This document shows, one piece after another, positions 6,844 through 15,664 of a stretch of 64,000 nucleotides of DNA. The translations under genes were made by a program, and so were the position numbers. The first letter of the stretch is position 1. Every line of letters begins with the position of its first letter. The notes under the pieces were generated by a model. It was not told where the DNA came from. It saw only the letters and a program-made list of their open reading frames with translations, and ran no database searches. Origin of the DNA: Sphingobacterium wenxiniae (lineage in GTDB: Bacteria; Bacteroidota; Bacteroidia; Sphingobacteriales; Sphingobacteriaceae); NCBI RefSeq assembly GCF_900116225.1, contig NZ_FOZZ01000001.1, positions 475,883 to 539,882 of the forward strand. The letters are read 5' to 3'.

Positions 6844-9039
6844 ATGAATAGAACGAAAGAAATCAGTCATTTCTTTTTCAGCCAATACTTTGCTGAAGGC
6901 TTAAAAATAACATTGGGATGTATTGTCCCGGTTTTGATTTGTGTTTCTTTCGGGCAGATGCAGGCGGGTACACTTATTTCCTTTGGTGCGCTGTTGGTCG
7001 GTTTATCGGACACTCCTGGAGCACCCTCCCACCGTCGTCTGGGGATGATATCCACTGCTGCACTGACCTTGCTTACGTACATCATTATTGTCAACATCAA
7101 TTTCTCTCTTTCGCTCACCACCATCACCATTGCCCTATTGAGCTTTATATTCTCTATGTTTGCGGTATTCAATGCAAGGGCTGCCACCGTGGGCTCGATG
7201 TGTGTGTTGATGATGCTGTTCAGCGTTCGGGAGGAACTTCGTCCGGAAGACATCTGGATACACCTTGCTTATATCGCTACCGGTGGAGCCTGGTACATGC
7301 TTATCAGCATGTCCATGATACAGATTCGCCCCTACCGCATAGCCCAGCAGGAGCTTTCAGAATCCATCCGCCAAGTAGCGGATTACATCCGTTTGAAAGG
7401 TAAATTCTACGACCCACGGGTAAATATTGACGACAATTATCTCAAATTGATCGACAAGCAGGTGGAGGTCAACACCCACCAACAAAGCCTTCGGGATATC
7501 CTCTTCCAGAGCAAGCGCTCCATCAAGGATACGACCAAAATCGGGCGCTACCTGACGCTCGTCTTCACAGATATCATTGACCTGTTCGAGCTGAGCATGA
7601 CCACCCAGTACGACTATCATGCTATCCGTCACAGCTATGGACACACCGATTTATTGCCGAAGATCAAGCATGTGCTCTATAAGATTGCCAACGAGATGGA
7701 CAACATGGCGTACGGATTGAACGCCAACCGTATTCCCAAACCGCTCTTTAACTTCGATGCCGATATCGAAAGTTTGCGCCGAGCCGTCGAAGAAATCGAA
7801 AAAGAAGGTATCAATACTATTCCCCTCAAAAAGATTATCATCAATATCCGGACGATGGTAAAGTCCCTGGATAGCATCTATGGCTACGGTCTGTCCAAAA
7901 TTTCACAGATCCCCAAGCAAGAAATCGACTCCGCTTCACAATTTATCACCCGCGACCAGATCGATTGGAAAAAATTCAAGAGCAACTTAAGTTTAGAATC
8001 TTCCGTCTTTCGGCATGCACTCCGTATGGCGATCGTACTGTCGATGACTTACCTTGTCCTCAATCTCATCAATTTCAACGCAAATGGAATATATTGGGTT
8101 CTGCTGACGATCATGGTTATCCTCAAACCGGGATGGGGGCTCACGCAGGAGCGAAACGTGCAGCGGCTTTTGGGTACGGTAATCGGCGGGATCATTGGCG
8201 CTATTATTGTCCTGACCATCCATGACGAGACAATCCTTTTCGTTCTCCTGGTTTTCTTTTTCCTGACAGCCTATAGCCTTTTCCGGGTCAACTATATCGT
8301 TGCCGTCCTGTTTATGACGCCCTACGTGCTGATTATGCTCTCCTTCAATGGGCAGGACTCTTTCGACATGGCCAAGGAGCGTATTTTTGACACCCTGTTG
8401 GGCGGTATCATCGCCTTTTTGTCCAATTACCTGATTTTCCCCAACTGGGACAGCACCCAGTTCCGGGACAATATGCGCAATCTACTTATCGCCAACTACA
8501 ACTACCTGACGAAAGCCCTGCAGATGCTAAACGGCGAGGAACTCACCATAACGGATTATAAATTAGCCCGAAAAGAGGTCTACATCGCCTCGGCCAATAT
8601 GGGTTCTACTTTCCATCGAATGCTGACAGAGCCGAAGTGGCGCCAAAAATACACGAAGGAAGTCAACAGGTTCGTTATACTGAGCCATATCTTTTCTTCG
8701 CATGTCGCCAACTTCCTGGTGCAGGTACACGAGGCCGACAATAGTGTCTACAATAAGGAACATGTGCGTCTGCTCCGCAAGATCTTGACAGAAACCGACA
8801 AGACAATAGCGCTGCTACCACAAAACGAACAACACCCCTTTGCTCCTCTCAACCATTACCCTGAGCTCAAACAGGCAGGAGAAGATGAAGAGGAGGACAG
8901 TATATTGATTATGGAACAGCTGCAGTTTTTAAATAAAATTGCGAGCGACATCTATAAGGTGACACAGGAGCTTGACCATGAGCCTGAAAATACGCAACTC
9001 CTCATAAAAACAAACACGAAAAATGCAGAATCATTTTGA
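6844..9039 (+). CDS. FUSC family inner-membrane protein (YccS/YhfK type)
   Basis: A 731-residue membrane protein with the duplicated FUSC layout. An N-terminal block of membrane helices covers residues ~15-170, followed by a cytoplasmic helical region (~170-385). A second membrane block (~390-545) contains the family signature GIYWVLLTIMVILKPGWGLT followed by R-N-V-Q-R-L-L-GT-x-IG. A C-terminal cytoplasmic domain completes it. FUSC proteins include fusaric-acid resistance and aromatic-acid efflux components and the E. coli YccS type. No HlyD-like partner is adjacent, which favours the YccS type with unknown substrate. Its last 17 bases overlap the ypdA start, so the two are co-transcribed. 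Confidence 0.87.
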   Translation: MNRTKEISHFFFSQYFAEGLKITLGCIVPVLICVSFGQMQAGTLISFGALLVGLSDTPGAPSHRRLGMISTAALTLLTYIIIVNINFSLSLTTITIALLSFIFSMFAVFNARAATVGSMCVLMMLFSVREELRPEDIWIHLAYIATGGAWYMLISMSMIQIRPYRIAQQELSESIRQVADYIRLKGKFYDPRVNIDDNYLKLIDKQVEVNTHQQSLRDILFQSKRSIKDTTKIGRYLTLVFTDIIDLFELSMTTQYDYHAIRHSYGHTDLLPKIKHVLYKIANEMDNMAYGLNANRIPKPLFNFDADIESLRRAVEEIEKEGINTIPLKKIIINIRTMVKSLDSIYGYGLSKISQIPKQEIDSASQFITRDQIDWKKFKSNLSLESSVFRHALRMAIVLSMTYLVLNLINFNANGIYWVLLTIMVILKPGWGLTQERNVQRLLGTVIGGIIGAIIVLTIHDETILFVLLVFFFLTAYSLFRVNYIVAVLFMTPYVLIMLSFNGQDSFDMAKERIFDTLLGGIIAFLSNYLIFPNWDSTQFRDNMRNLLIANYNYLTKALQMLNGEELTITDYKLARKEVYIASANMGSTFHRMLTEPKWRQKYTKEVNRFVILSHIFSSHVANFLVQVHEADNSVYNKEHVRLLRKILTETDKTIALLPQNEQHPFAPLNHYPELKQAGEDEEEDSILIMEQLQFLNKIASDIYKVTQELDHEPENTQLLIKTNTKNAESF

Positions 9040-9997
9040 TATATTGATTATTGGCGGAGGCCCTATAGGCCTGGCGTGCGGCATAGAAGCACAAAAAGCT
9101 GGCTTATCCCACATCATTCTGGAGAAAGGTTGTCTGGTGAATTCCCTATACAACTACCCCATCAACATGACTTTCTTTTCCTCTTCCGAACGCTTAGAGA
9201 TCGGTGATACACCTTTTGTAACAACCCTTCCAAAGCCAAAGCGTGCCGAAGCACTGGAGTACTACAGGCGTATAGATCAAAAATTCCAGCTGAATACCCG
9301 CCTCTTTGAAGAAGTCTTATCGGTCGAAAAGGAAAACGGCTATTTTACGGTGCAAAGCAGCAAGGGGCAATACACCGCTGCTCACGTTATCGTAGCAACC
9401 GGATTTTACGATATCCCGATGCCGCTGAACATCCCGGGAGAAGATTTGCCGAAGGTGAGCCATTATTACAAAGATCCGCATTTCTACGCCAATCAGCATG
9501 TCGTAGTGGTCGGGGCGAGCAATTCTTCTGTGGATGCAGCTTTAGAAACTTTCAGAAAAGGAGCTAAGGTAACCATGGTGGTGCGTGGCCCAGAGATAGG
9601 CCCAAGGGTGAAATATTGGGTTAAACCGGATATAGAAAACCGAATTGCCTGTGGAGAGGTCGATATCTATTACCAAAGTCAGCTCACCGAAATAAAGGAA
9701 AATTCCGTACAGATCCAAACACCGCATGGTGCCGTAGAAATTCCGAATGATTTTGTATTGGCATTGACAGGCTATCAGCCGAATTTTGCATTCTTAAAGA
9801 AAATCGGTATCCATGTTCCACATGAAAGCCCGAAGATTCCGACACACGATCCCGAGACCATGGAAACCAATGTTCCCAATCTCTATCTAGCTGGCGTGGT
9901 CTGCGGTGGGCTGAACACCCATCTGTGGTTTATTGAGAACTCACGTGTACATGCGGAGATCATCATCCGCCATATACAGCGGCGAACAGGCGCTTAG
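9023..9997 (+). CDS. ypdA: YpdA family bacillithiol disulfide reductase (putative)
   Basis: A 324-residue two-dinucleotide-binding flavoprotein. The FAD loop is ILIIGGGPIGLACGIEA (~8-24) and the NAD(P)H loop VVVVGASNSSVDAALE (~155-170). The segment YNYPINMTFFSSSERLEIG (~44-62) and the C-terminal LYLAGVVCGG are characteristic of YpdA, the NADPH-dependent reductase of bacillithiol disulfide in Firmicutes and many Bacteroidota. It lacks the CxxC of thioredoxin reductases, as YpdA does. The start overlaps the FUSC gene by 17 bp, and the end overlaps the convergent tetR gene by 4 bp. The bshABC genes are not in this window, so the thiol substrate is inferred. Confidence 0.87.
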   Translation: MQNHFDILIIGGGPIGLACGIEAQKAGLSHIILEKGCLVNSLYNYPINMTFFSSSERLEIGDTPFVTTLPKPKRAEALEYYRRIDQKFQLNTRLFEEVLSVEKENGYFTVQSSKGQYTAAHVIVATGFYDIPMPLNIPGEDLPKVSHYYKDPHFYANQHVVVVGASNSSVDAALETFRKGAKVTMVVRGPEIGPRVKYWVKPDIENRIACGEVDIYYQSQLTEIKENSVQIQTPHGAVEIPNDFVLALTGYQPNFAFLKKIGIHVPHESPKIPTHDPETMETNVPNLYLAGVVCGGLNTHLWFIENSRVHAEIIIRHIQRRTGA

Positions 9998-10605
9998 GCC
10001 TTCAACCCTCTGACGAAGATGGACACCATCTTCTTCTGCTTATGGAGTATCATGTCAAAATCGTCTGGCGACGGGAAGAAACAATCGTTCATTTCCTGGT
10101 TCAATATTCCAGCTTTCATGCCCATCTGTGCGAAAAGTAAAAGTTCAGCGGTTTCTTGGATATCATCAACCTGCAGCTCACCTTTATCCACACCAATTTT
10201 CAATATTTTGGCAAACAGTTCCTTCGCTTTCTCAAAGAAAGGCCCAAGACTTTTACCTACCTCACCCGGATTCTGCATAAAGAATGAGGAGGAATACTCA
10301 AAAAGGTTGTAGTTCTCCTTCATCAGATCCATGCGGCTTTCCAAAACAAACATCAAGGCCTTCTCCACATCCTGACTCTTCTCCAGAAATTCTTCATTCT
10401 TCTGGATCATCTCGTTCACCACATATTCCATCACCGCAGTGTACAGACTATGCTTATCCGGAAAGTAGTAATACAATAACGCTTTTGAGAAAGAAAGGTC
10501 TTTGGCAATCTCGGCCATCGTAGTCTTAGCCATCCCAAAATGGGCAAACCGACGCTTGGCCACTTCTAAAATTTTCGCTCGTTTAATATCTACATTCTTA
10601 GCCAT
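9994..10605 (-). CDS. TetR/AcrR family transcriptional regulator
   Basis: A 203-residue regulator. The N-terminal helix-turn-helix is typical of TetR: RAKILEVAKRRFAHFGMAKTTMAEIAKDLSFSK, then ALLYYYFPDKHSLYTAVMEYV (~9-62). The remainder is the helical ligand-binding and dimer domain, ending with a segment resembling the C-terminal domain of the YfiR/AcrR group. It converges on ypdA with a 4-bp overlap and is divergent from murB. Its ligand and targets are not shown, though the adjacent FUSC-ypdA operon is a plausible target. Confidence 0.9.
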   Translation of the reverse strand: MAKNVDIKRAKILEVAKRRFAHFGMAKTTMAEIAKDLSFSKALLYYYFPDKHSLYTAVMEYVVNEMIQKNEEFLEKSQDVEKALMFVLESRMDLMKENYNLFEYSSSFFMQNPGEVGKSLGPFFEKAKELFAKILKIGVDKGELQVDDIQETAELLLFAQMGMKAGILNQEMNDCFFPSPDDFDMILHKQKKMVSIFVRGLKA

Positions 10606-10646
10606 ATTCTTCTTTAATCAAGCAGGTTTATATTATCTTTACACCA

Positions 10647-10654
10647 CAAAGATA
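10647..10654 (-). promoter_or_regulatory. -7 box of the tetR gene
   Basis: On the minus strand TATCTTTG fits the TAnnTTTG consensus and lies 41 nt before the tetR ATG. It partly faces a mirrored TTATCTTTA on the plus strand toward murB, so the intergenic dyad could also be an operator. Confidence 0.45.
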
Positions 10655-10700
10655 AAGTTAATTCTTTTTTTGAACATTTAAAAGAATTAGTCAAGGTAAA

Positions 10701-11717
10701 ATGACATATCACATTCAAGAAAACGTATCCTTAAAGCCATTCAACACCTTTGGCGTTGACGCTAAAGCCAATCAATTCATCAAAGTCGAAGACGAGAACA
10801 TTCTAAAAGAGCTCCATAGTGCAGGGCTTTTCGAGAGACAGTTCTTTGTTTTGGGCGGAGGCAGCAATGTGCTTTTCACCCGAGATTACGAGGGGCTGAT
10901 CCTCCAAATCGCCACAAAAGGAATTACGCATTTTATCGAAGGCAATTATATCTATGTAACAGCCAAAGGCGGCGAAGTCTGGAACGAATTTGTCTGGCAT
11001 TGTGTCGAGCGCGGTTTTGCCGGCGTGGAGAATATGGCCCTGATTCCGGGTACGGTGGGAGCTTCACCCGTACAGAATATTGGTGCTTACGGTACTGAAC
11101 TGATGGACATTTTCTATTCCTGCCAAGCTTTCGACACCTTGACGGGCGAGTTTACAACTTTTCAAAATGCCGACTGCCAGTTCACCTATCGAGATAGCAT
11201 TTTCAAATCACAATATAAAGGACAGTATATCATCACCTCGGTCACCTACAAACTGGCCGTGAACCACCGCATCAATACTTCGTACGGCGCGATCGAGTCT
11301 GAATTGAAACAACGCCATATCAATACCCCTACTATAAAAGATATTGCCGAAGTAGTCTCCCATATCCGTGTAGAAAAGCTTCCTGATCCATCCACGATAG
11401 GCAATGCCGGTAGTTTCTTCAAAAATCCGATCATTAGCGAAGGGCAATTCCAACAACTACAGCAAGCATTTCCCGATATCGTCTTCTACCCGATGGCGGA
11501 CCAGCGCGTCAAACTGGCTGCAGGCTGGCTGATCGAACAGTGTGGATGGAAGGGCAAAGTGGATGGAAATGTGGCCGTTTGGAAGAATCAAGCTTTGGTT
11601 CTGACGAACCCGGGACAGGCAAATGGATCGGAAATTTACAGTACATCGTCCAAAATAGTGAACGATATTCAACAAAAGTTTGGCATCGAGCTGGAACGCG
11701 AAGTCAATATTCTTTAA
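10701..11717 (+). CDS. murB: UDP-N-acetylenolpyruvoylglucosamine reductase
   Basis: A 338-residue MurB, the FAD enzyme that reduces UDP-GlcNAc-enolpyruvate to UDP-MurNAc in peptidoglycan synthesis. Conserved parts in order: NTFGVDAKA at the start, FVLGGGSNVLFT (FAD binding, ~48-59), GVENMALIPGTVGASPVQNIGAYG (~111-134, split over two family blocks), and GNAGSFFKNP (~234-243) with the catalytic Ser. The C-terminal AAGWLIEQCGWKG and ELEREVNIL hold the usual terminal Glu. The length matches type I MurB (E. coli 342). It is preceded by the divergent tetR gene. Confidence 0.96.
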   Translation: MTYHIQENVSLKPFNTFGVDAKANQFIKVEDENILKELHSAGLFERQFFVLGGGSNVLFTRDYEGLILQIATKGITHFIEGNYIYVTAKGGEVWNEFVWHCVERGFAGVENMALIPGTVGASPVQNIGAYGTELMDIFYSCQAFDTLTGEFTTFQNADCQFTYRDSIFKSQYKGQYIITSVTYKLAVNHRINTSYGAIESELKQRHINTPTIKDIAEVVSHIRVEKLPDPSTIGNAGSFFKNPIISEGQFQQLQQAFPDIVFYPMADQRVKLAAGWLIEQCGWKGKVDGNVAVWKNQALVLTNPGQANGSEIYSTSSKIVNDIQQKFGIELEREVNIL

Positions 11718-11876
11718 TTTTTTTCAACAAATGTGAAATAAAATTATCAACAACCATAAACCCAACCTATCCCTTTGGTAATTAAAGGGTTATTTACTGG
11801 CACAGCACCTTCTTCTTAACGCAAGTTTAACCATTATTTCTCTTAGACTTAACGAAAATCGAAAAGTTTAGCACGG

Positions 11877-11924
11877 CGTTTGCAAACGTTTGTGTGAAAC
11901 CGTATTTCATGTAAATGATTTACA
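11877..11924. promoter_or_regulatory. Two palindromes upstream of the sigma gene
   Basis: CGTTTGCAAACG (11877-11888) is a perfect 12-bp palindrome. TGTAAATGATTTACA (11910-11924) is a perfect odd palindrome with 7-bp arms. Both lie 55-100 bp before the ECF sigma ATG at 11979, so they are candidate operators. Confidence 0.4.
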
Positions 11925-11978
11925 CAAAAAGTTGGAGATCAGTCAACATAATGGTAAAACTTTTAAATCCAGTATAGT

Positions 11979-12491
11979 ATGAACAAACTAGAATTCAATG
12001 CTTTAGTGGTACAACAATCCGATTCGCTAAAGAACTACGCCAGAAATTTTACACGCGACCATGAGGACGCTAACGACTTGGTACAAGACACGCTTCTGAA
12101 AGCAGTCACTTACTTCAAGAATTTCCGCGAAGGCACAAATCTTAAGGGTTGGCTTTATACCATCATGAAGAACACCTTTATCAACAACTATCGACGCGTG
12201 GTGAAGACCAACTCTTTCATTACACAAGAGGAAGACATCACCAGCAGCCACTTAATGGTATCGGCTACGAAAAACAAAGGTGAGAACAAATTTGTGATGG
12301 ACGATATCAACACAGCGCTATCCAAGCTTCCGGAAGATTATTACGTGCCATTCTCCATGTATTTTGAAGGATATAAATACAATGAAATCTCGGAACATCT
12401 GAATATTCCGATCGGCACGGTGAAGACACGTATACACGTGGCTCGCAAAACTATGAAAAAAACACTCGGCGTCTATAAATCGACTTACTAA
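11979..12491 (+). CDS. ECF-type RNA polymerase sigma factor
   Basis: A 170-residue sigma-70 family protein of the extracytoplasmic-function class. Region 2 is visible as LKNYARNFTRDHEDANDLVQ followed by DTLLKAVTYFKNF and LKGWLYTIMKNTFINNYRR (~17-75). Region 4 is DDINTALSKLPEDYYVPFSM followed by YNEISEHLNIPIGTVKTRIH (~106-155). No anti-sigma gene is adjacent, unlike the sigma gene at 25481-26092. This type is a conserved stand-alone ECF sigma in Bacteroidota. Two palindromes upstream could control it. The cytochrome b5-like gene follows after 18 bp. Confidence 0.93.
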   Translation: MNKLEFNALVVQQSDSLKNYARNFTRDHEDANDLVQDTLLKAVTYFKNFREGTNLKGWLYTIMKNTFINNYRRVVKTNSFITQEEDITSSHLMVSATKNKGENKFVMDDINTALSKLPEDYYVPFSMYFEGYKYNEISEHLNIPIGTVKTRIHVARKTMKKTLGVYKSTY

Positions 12492-12509
12492 TCCACTATC
12501 TTTGGATTT

Positions 12510-12755
12510 GTGAGCAATATCGAACAGGATTCCGTTTTTACAAAAGCACAGTTAGCGCTTCGCAATGGCGAAGACAAACCAGAGATCTGGGTCAGCTATA
12601 AAGGGTTGATATACGATGTTTCTGCCAGCAGGTTATGGCGGAACGGGAAGCACTATGAGCATTGGGCAGGACAAGACCTCACCGAGGAATTGGCCGATGC
12701 ACCACATGCGGAGTATGTTTTTGACAAGTTCCCTGTTGTCGGCAAATTAATTTGA
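12510..12755 (+). CDS. Small cytochrome b5-like heme-binding protein
   Basis: An 81-residue single-domain protein starting with GTG. It has the cytochrome b5 pattern: FTKAQLALRNGEDKPEIWVSY (start of the fold), GLIYDVSASRLWRNGKHYEHW (heme-loop region, here H-x2-H instead of HPGG), AGQDLT, and a final APHAEYVFDKFPVVGKL. The family (Cyt-b5, steroid-binding-like) binds heme or small ligands, and soluble one-domain forms are common in Bacteroidota. Which His residues bind heme is inferred. It lies 18 bp after the sigma gene and is followed by a terminator. Confidence 0.8.
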   Translation: MSNIEQDSVFTKAQLALRNGEDKPEIWVSYKGLIYDVSASRLWRNGKHYEHWAGQDLTEELADAPHAEYVFDKFPVVGKLI

Positions 12756-12782
12756 GATTAGCGCTTATTCGCTAATCTCAAA
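12751..12782. terminator. Bidirectional terminator between cytochrome b5-like and pfkB genes
   Basis: A perfect 13-bp inverted repeat, TTTGAGATTAGCG and its complement around a 6-nt loop, overlaps the stop codons of the two convergent genes. A T-run follows on the plus strand. Confidence 0.85.
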
Positions 12783-13685
12783 TTTTGATAAAGTGATGAA
12801 CCTTTGGATTCTTCCCTTAATATCTTCAGCTGATAGTGTCTGCAACTGTTCTGTTCCGAATTTTTCCACGCAATAGGAAGCCAATGCCGATCCGTAGATG
12901 ATCGCGTTCTTCATATTGGTAAAGTTGATGGATTTTACCTGTGCCAAGTAGCCGATGAAGCCCCCTGCAAAAGTATCGCCCGCACCGGTCGGATCGAAAA
13001 CATCCGCCAATGGCAATGCCGGAGCAGAGAATATCTGTCCTTCTCCAAATAGCAGAGCACCATGCTCGCCTTTTTTGATGATAAGGTATTTCGGTCCCAT
13101 TTCTAAGATGGCCTGCGCAGCTTTTACCAGTGAATATTCTCCGGAAAGTTGTCTTGCCTCGGCATCATTGATGGTCAATACGTCTACTTTTTTCAATACA
13201 GCTTTTAGATCTTCCAGTGCCACATCCATCCAGAAATTCATGGTATCCAATACTACCAATTTAGGCTTATGGTTTAAGCGATCCAACGTAGCCATCTGCA
13301 CCTGTGGTGTCAAGTTGCCCAACAGCAGGTATTCGCAATCTTGGTATGATGCAGGAAGTTTCGGATCAAAATCCGCCAAAACATTCAGCTCGGTGATCAA
13401 TGTGTCGCGGCTGTTCATGTCATTGTGGTACTTGCCGGACCAGAAAAAAGATTTTCCGCCTTTTACAACCTCCACCCCTTCTACATCAATACCTTTTGAG
13501 GTAAGGATATTGAGGTTGTCATCTCCGAAATCTTCTCCGATCACGGATACCAACTTCACCTGGTCATACAAATAAGAAGCGGCCAAACCCGCAAATGTAG
13601 CTGCCCCACCTACAATTTTATCCGTTTTTCCGAAAGGAGTTTCGATAGCATCAAAAGCTACTGTACCAACGATTACTAAACTCAT
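12765..13685 (-). CDS. PfkB family sugar/nucleoside kinase
   Basis: A 306-residue ribokinase-fold kinase. The N-terminus is MSLVIVGTVAFDAIETPFG with GGAATFAGLAAS (~29-40), the substrate-side glycine motif. The C-terminal PfkB signature DPTGAGDTFAGGFIGYLA (~232-249) contains the catalytic Asp and the anion hole. KKGEHGALLF (~205-214) is the usual ATP-side strand. An upstream in-frame ATG at 13766 would add 27 non-homologous residues, so MSLVIVG is preferred. Adenosine kinase, ribokinase and related activities cannot be separated by sight. It converges on the cytochrome b5-like gene. Confidence 0.88.
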   Translation of the reverse strand: MSLVIVGTVAFDAIETPFGKTDKIVGGAATFAGLAASYLYDQVKLVSVIGEDFGDDNLNILTSKGIDVEGVEVVKGGKSFFWSGKYHNDMNSRDTLITELNVLADFDPKLPASYQDCEYLLLGNLTPQVQMATLDRLNHKPKLVVLDTMNFWMDVALEDLKAVLKKVDVLTINDAEARQLSGEYSLVKAAQAILEMGPKYLIIKKGEHGALLFGEGQIFSAPALPLADVFDPTGAGDTFAGGFIGYLAQVKSINFTNMKNAIIYGSALASYCVEKFGTEQLQTLSAEDIKGRIQRFITLSKFEISE

Positions 13686-13997
13686 GGTTCTATTTTTTTT
13701 TGATAAAAACGGTCGATTCACCGATTGGCCCTGATCCTCCCTAGATATATGCGGGATGTGCACCAAATCGCTGCATATTCAGTAGGAAAGAGGACCTTAT
13801 CCGTGTTCATGCAGCAGGCTAAAAAACCACCGTTCTTGATTTACAGCGCAATATTAGCGAATATTTTTGACTCTATAAAATTTCAATTACAACTACGTGA
13901 ATACGTAATATCTTACGCCTCTATAAGATAATGATAATCCCACTATAGAGGGGGAGGTACCATATATCATACTGCCTCCCCTTATCACCTGTCGCTA
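13686..13997. other. Gene-free stretch with one hairpin
   Basis: No convincing gene. A hairpin at 13951-13981 (GGGGAGG pairing with CCTCCCC) lies 17 bp after the nitroreductase stop and may end or stabilise that transcript, though no T-run follows. The rest is AT-rich and should hold the pfkB promoter. Confidence 0.5.
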
Positions 13998-14630
13998 TTA
14001 GAATTCCATCACAAAATCCTGCGTAGAAACCCTCACCTTTTTCATGGATGCCAACCAATCTGTACTCTGATCGGCATAGCCAACATACATAAGAGACACA
14101 CTTTTCAAGCTATGCTTTTCAAGTTCCAGGACACTGTCTATGACAGCATTATCAAAGCCTTCTGCTGGCGTGGTATCTATCCTAAGCTCAGCAGCCTGTG
14201 CCAAGGCTAATCCTAAAGCGATATAGGTCTGTCTCGCTGTATGGGCAAAATTTACCTCCGCGGGCTGATCTAAATAGATTGATTTCAGCTTATCGGTGTA
14301 TGACGCAAAACGTCCTCTAGGCAAGCCTCTTTCATCTGTAGTCAAGTCATACATCCTATCAATCCGTTCAGCAGTATAACGATCCCAAGCAGCAAAAATA
14401 AGTACGTGTGAACAATCACGCATACAATCAGGATTTAGTGCTCCTTCGGACAATCTATTTTTGATCTGCTGATCCTCTACAACAATCAACCTAAAAGGTT
14501 GTAGCCCTGAGGACGTTGGTGCCAGCCTTGCTGCCTCAATGATTTTGTCGATATCTTCACGACTCACTTTTTTAGAGGGATCATACGCCTTCACGGCGTG
14601 TCTCCATTGTAGATCTTCAATTAATGACAT
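13998..14630 (-). CDS. NAD(P)H-dependent nitroreductase (NfsB-like)
   Basis: A 210-residue FMN-dependent nitroreductase-family protein. RHAVKAYDPSKKVSREDIDK (~10-29) is the family's opening R-x3-K/R-x-(Y/F)-D segment. ARLAPTSSGLQPFRLIVVED (~34-53) is the FMN-binding S-S-x-x-x-Q/N-P-W/F loop, and the C-terminal SLMYVGYADQSTDWLASMKK is typical. Such enzymes reduce nitroaromatics or quinones. It lies directly downstream (133 bp) of the QorB-like gene on the same strand, which fits a quinone-detoxification group. A degenerate half-conserved copy of the Rrf2-type operator (TGTAA-N9-TTAAC, 14681-14699) lies upstream. Confidence 0.88.
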   Translation of the reverse strand: MSLIEDLQWRHAVKAYDPSKKVSREDIDKIIEAARLAPTSSGLQPFRLIVVEDQQIKNRLSEGALNPDCMRDCSHVLIFAAWDRYTAERIDRMYDLTTDERGLPRGRFASYTDKLKSIYLDQPAEVNFAHTARQTYIALGLALAQAAELRIDTTPAEGFDNAVIDSVLELEKHSLKSVSLMYVGYADQSTDWLASMKKVRVSTQDFVMEF

Positions 14631-14762
14631 GTTTTTTTTATTATTTTAAAGTTACGAAATTAAGAAGATAATGGAAGTTATGTAAGCACTGGATTTAACA
14701 ATTTTATAAGTACCGAAACCACCACCACTCCTATTAAAAAATAGTTTTAATGTATAAAAATC

Positions 14763-15608
14763 CTACCTAAGTACCCGACGAACGCTATTAGTCAAAGAGG
14801 TGGTCGGGTGCCCAATCAAGCGAGACAGTTGGTGACCATCGTCAAACAAGTCTCCGCGCGAAGCACTTACGTCCCACCCCGCTATAGCCGACGCTAATCC
14901 TTCGGGCAGGCCTGCGGACCTTAAAGACTCAGCATATTCATCTTCTGAAAGATTTTTGTAAAAAATGTCTTTACCTGTTTGTCTAGATATTTCTTCTGCA
15001 AGATCCTGCAAGGTATAGGCTGTATCGCCAGCCAGTTCATATACTTGCCCTACATGACCTTCACCACTCAAGACAACAGCTGCTGCTGCAGCGTAGTCCT
15101 CACGGGATGCCGATGCTATTTTACCTTCGCCGGCACTACCTATTAAAGAACCTGCTACCAAAGCTCCCGGAATAGATCCGGTATAATTTTCGGTATACCA
15201 CCCATTACGCAGAACAGTATAGGGTATGCCCGATGATTTCAACAGTTCCTCGGTTTGGCGGTGTTCTGTCGCCAGACTCAAACTCGACGTATCGGCATGG
15301 AGCAGGCTTGTATACACAATCCAGTTAACACCAGCCTTACGCGCTGCTTCGATTACATTTTTATGCTGTATAAAACGTTGTCCGACTTCACTTCCAGAAA
15401 TCAAAAGCAAATAATCAATTCCGATCAGTGCATTCGATAACTCTTTCGATTTGCTATAATCAAACGCCCTAACTTCCACATGCAAATCGACAGCTTTCTC
15501 CGGCGAACGCACCAAAGCAACAATGTTCTCAGGATTAACCCTGCTTTTTAGTTTTTCAATCACCAAACGACCTAGTTGTCCGGTAGCACCTGTAATTCCT
15601 ATCTTCAT
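14763..15608 (-). CDS. qorB: QorB-like NAD(P)H:quinone oxidoreductase (NmrA-type SDR), copy 1
   Basis: A 281-residue atypical SDR closely resembling E. coli QorB (YtfG, quinone oxidoreductase 2). MKIGITGATGQLG is the NADPH loop. The segments LLLISGSEVGQR, WIVYTSLLHADTSSLSL, YTVLRNGWYTENY, and the terminal GDLFDDGHQLSRLIGHPTTS correspond in order to that protein. The family lacks the classical YxxxK and reduces quinones with NADPH. The start MKIGITG is preferred over ATGs 3 and 15 bases upstream because the paralogue at 47530 starts exactly there. It is divergently controlled in tandem with the rrf2 gene, separated by 56 bp carrying an operator. Confidence 0.87.
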   Translation of the reverse strand: MKIGITGATGQLGRLVIEKLKSRVNPENIVALVRSPEKAVDLHVEVRAFDYSKSKELSNALIGIDYLLLISGSEVGQRFIQHKNVIEAARKAGVNWIVYTSLLHADTSSLSLATEHRQTEELLKSSGIPYTVLRNGWYTENYTGSIPGALVAGSLIGSAGEGKIASASREDYAAAAAVVLSGEGHVGQVYELAGDTAYTLQDLAEEISRQTGKDIFYKNLSEDEYAESLRSAGLPEGLASAIAGWDVSASRGDLFDDGHQLSRLIGHPTTSLTNSVRRVLR

Positions 15609-15625
15609 ATTAATCATATTCATTA

Positions 15626-15644
15626 TGTAACAACTTCTATTACA
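15626..15644. promoter_or_regulatory. Rrf2-type operator upstream of qorB copy 1
   Basis: TGTAA (15626-15630), nine bases, TTACA (15640-15644). The same TGTAA-N9-TTACA arrangement occurs at three other sites in the two Rrf2-QorB modules, and this one lies 17 bp before the qorB start. Confidence 0.7.
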
Positions 15645-15664
15645 TTTATACGCAAAAAAAAAAA

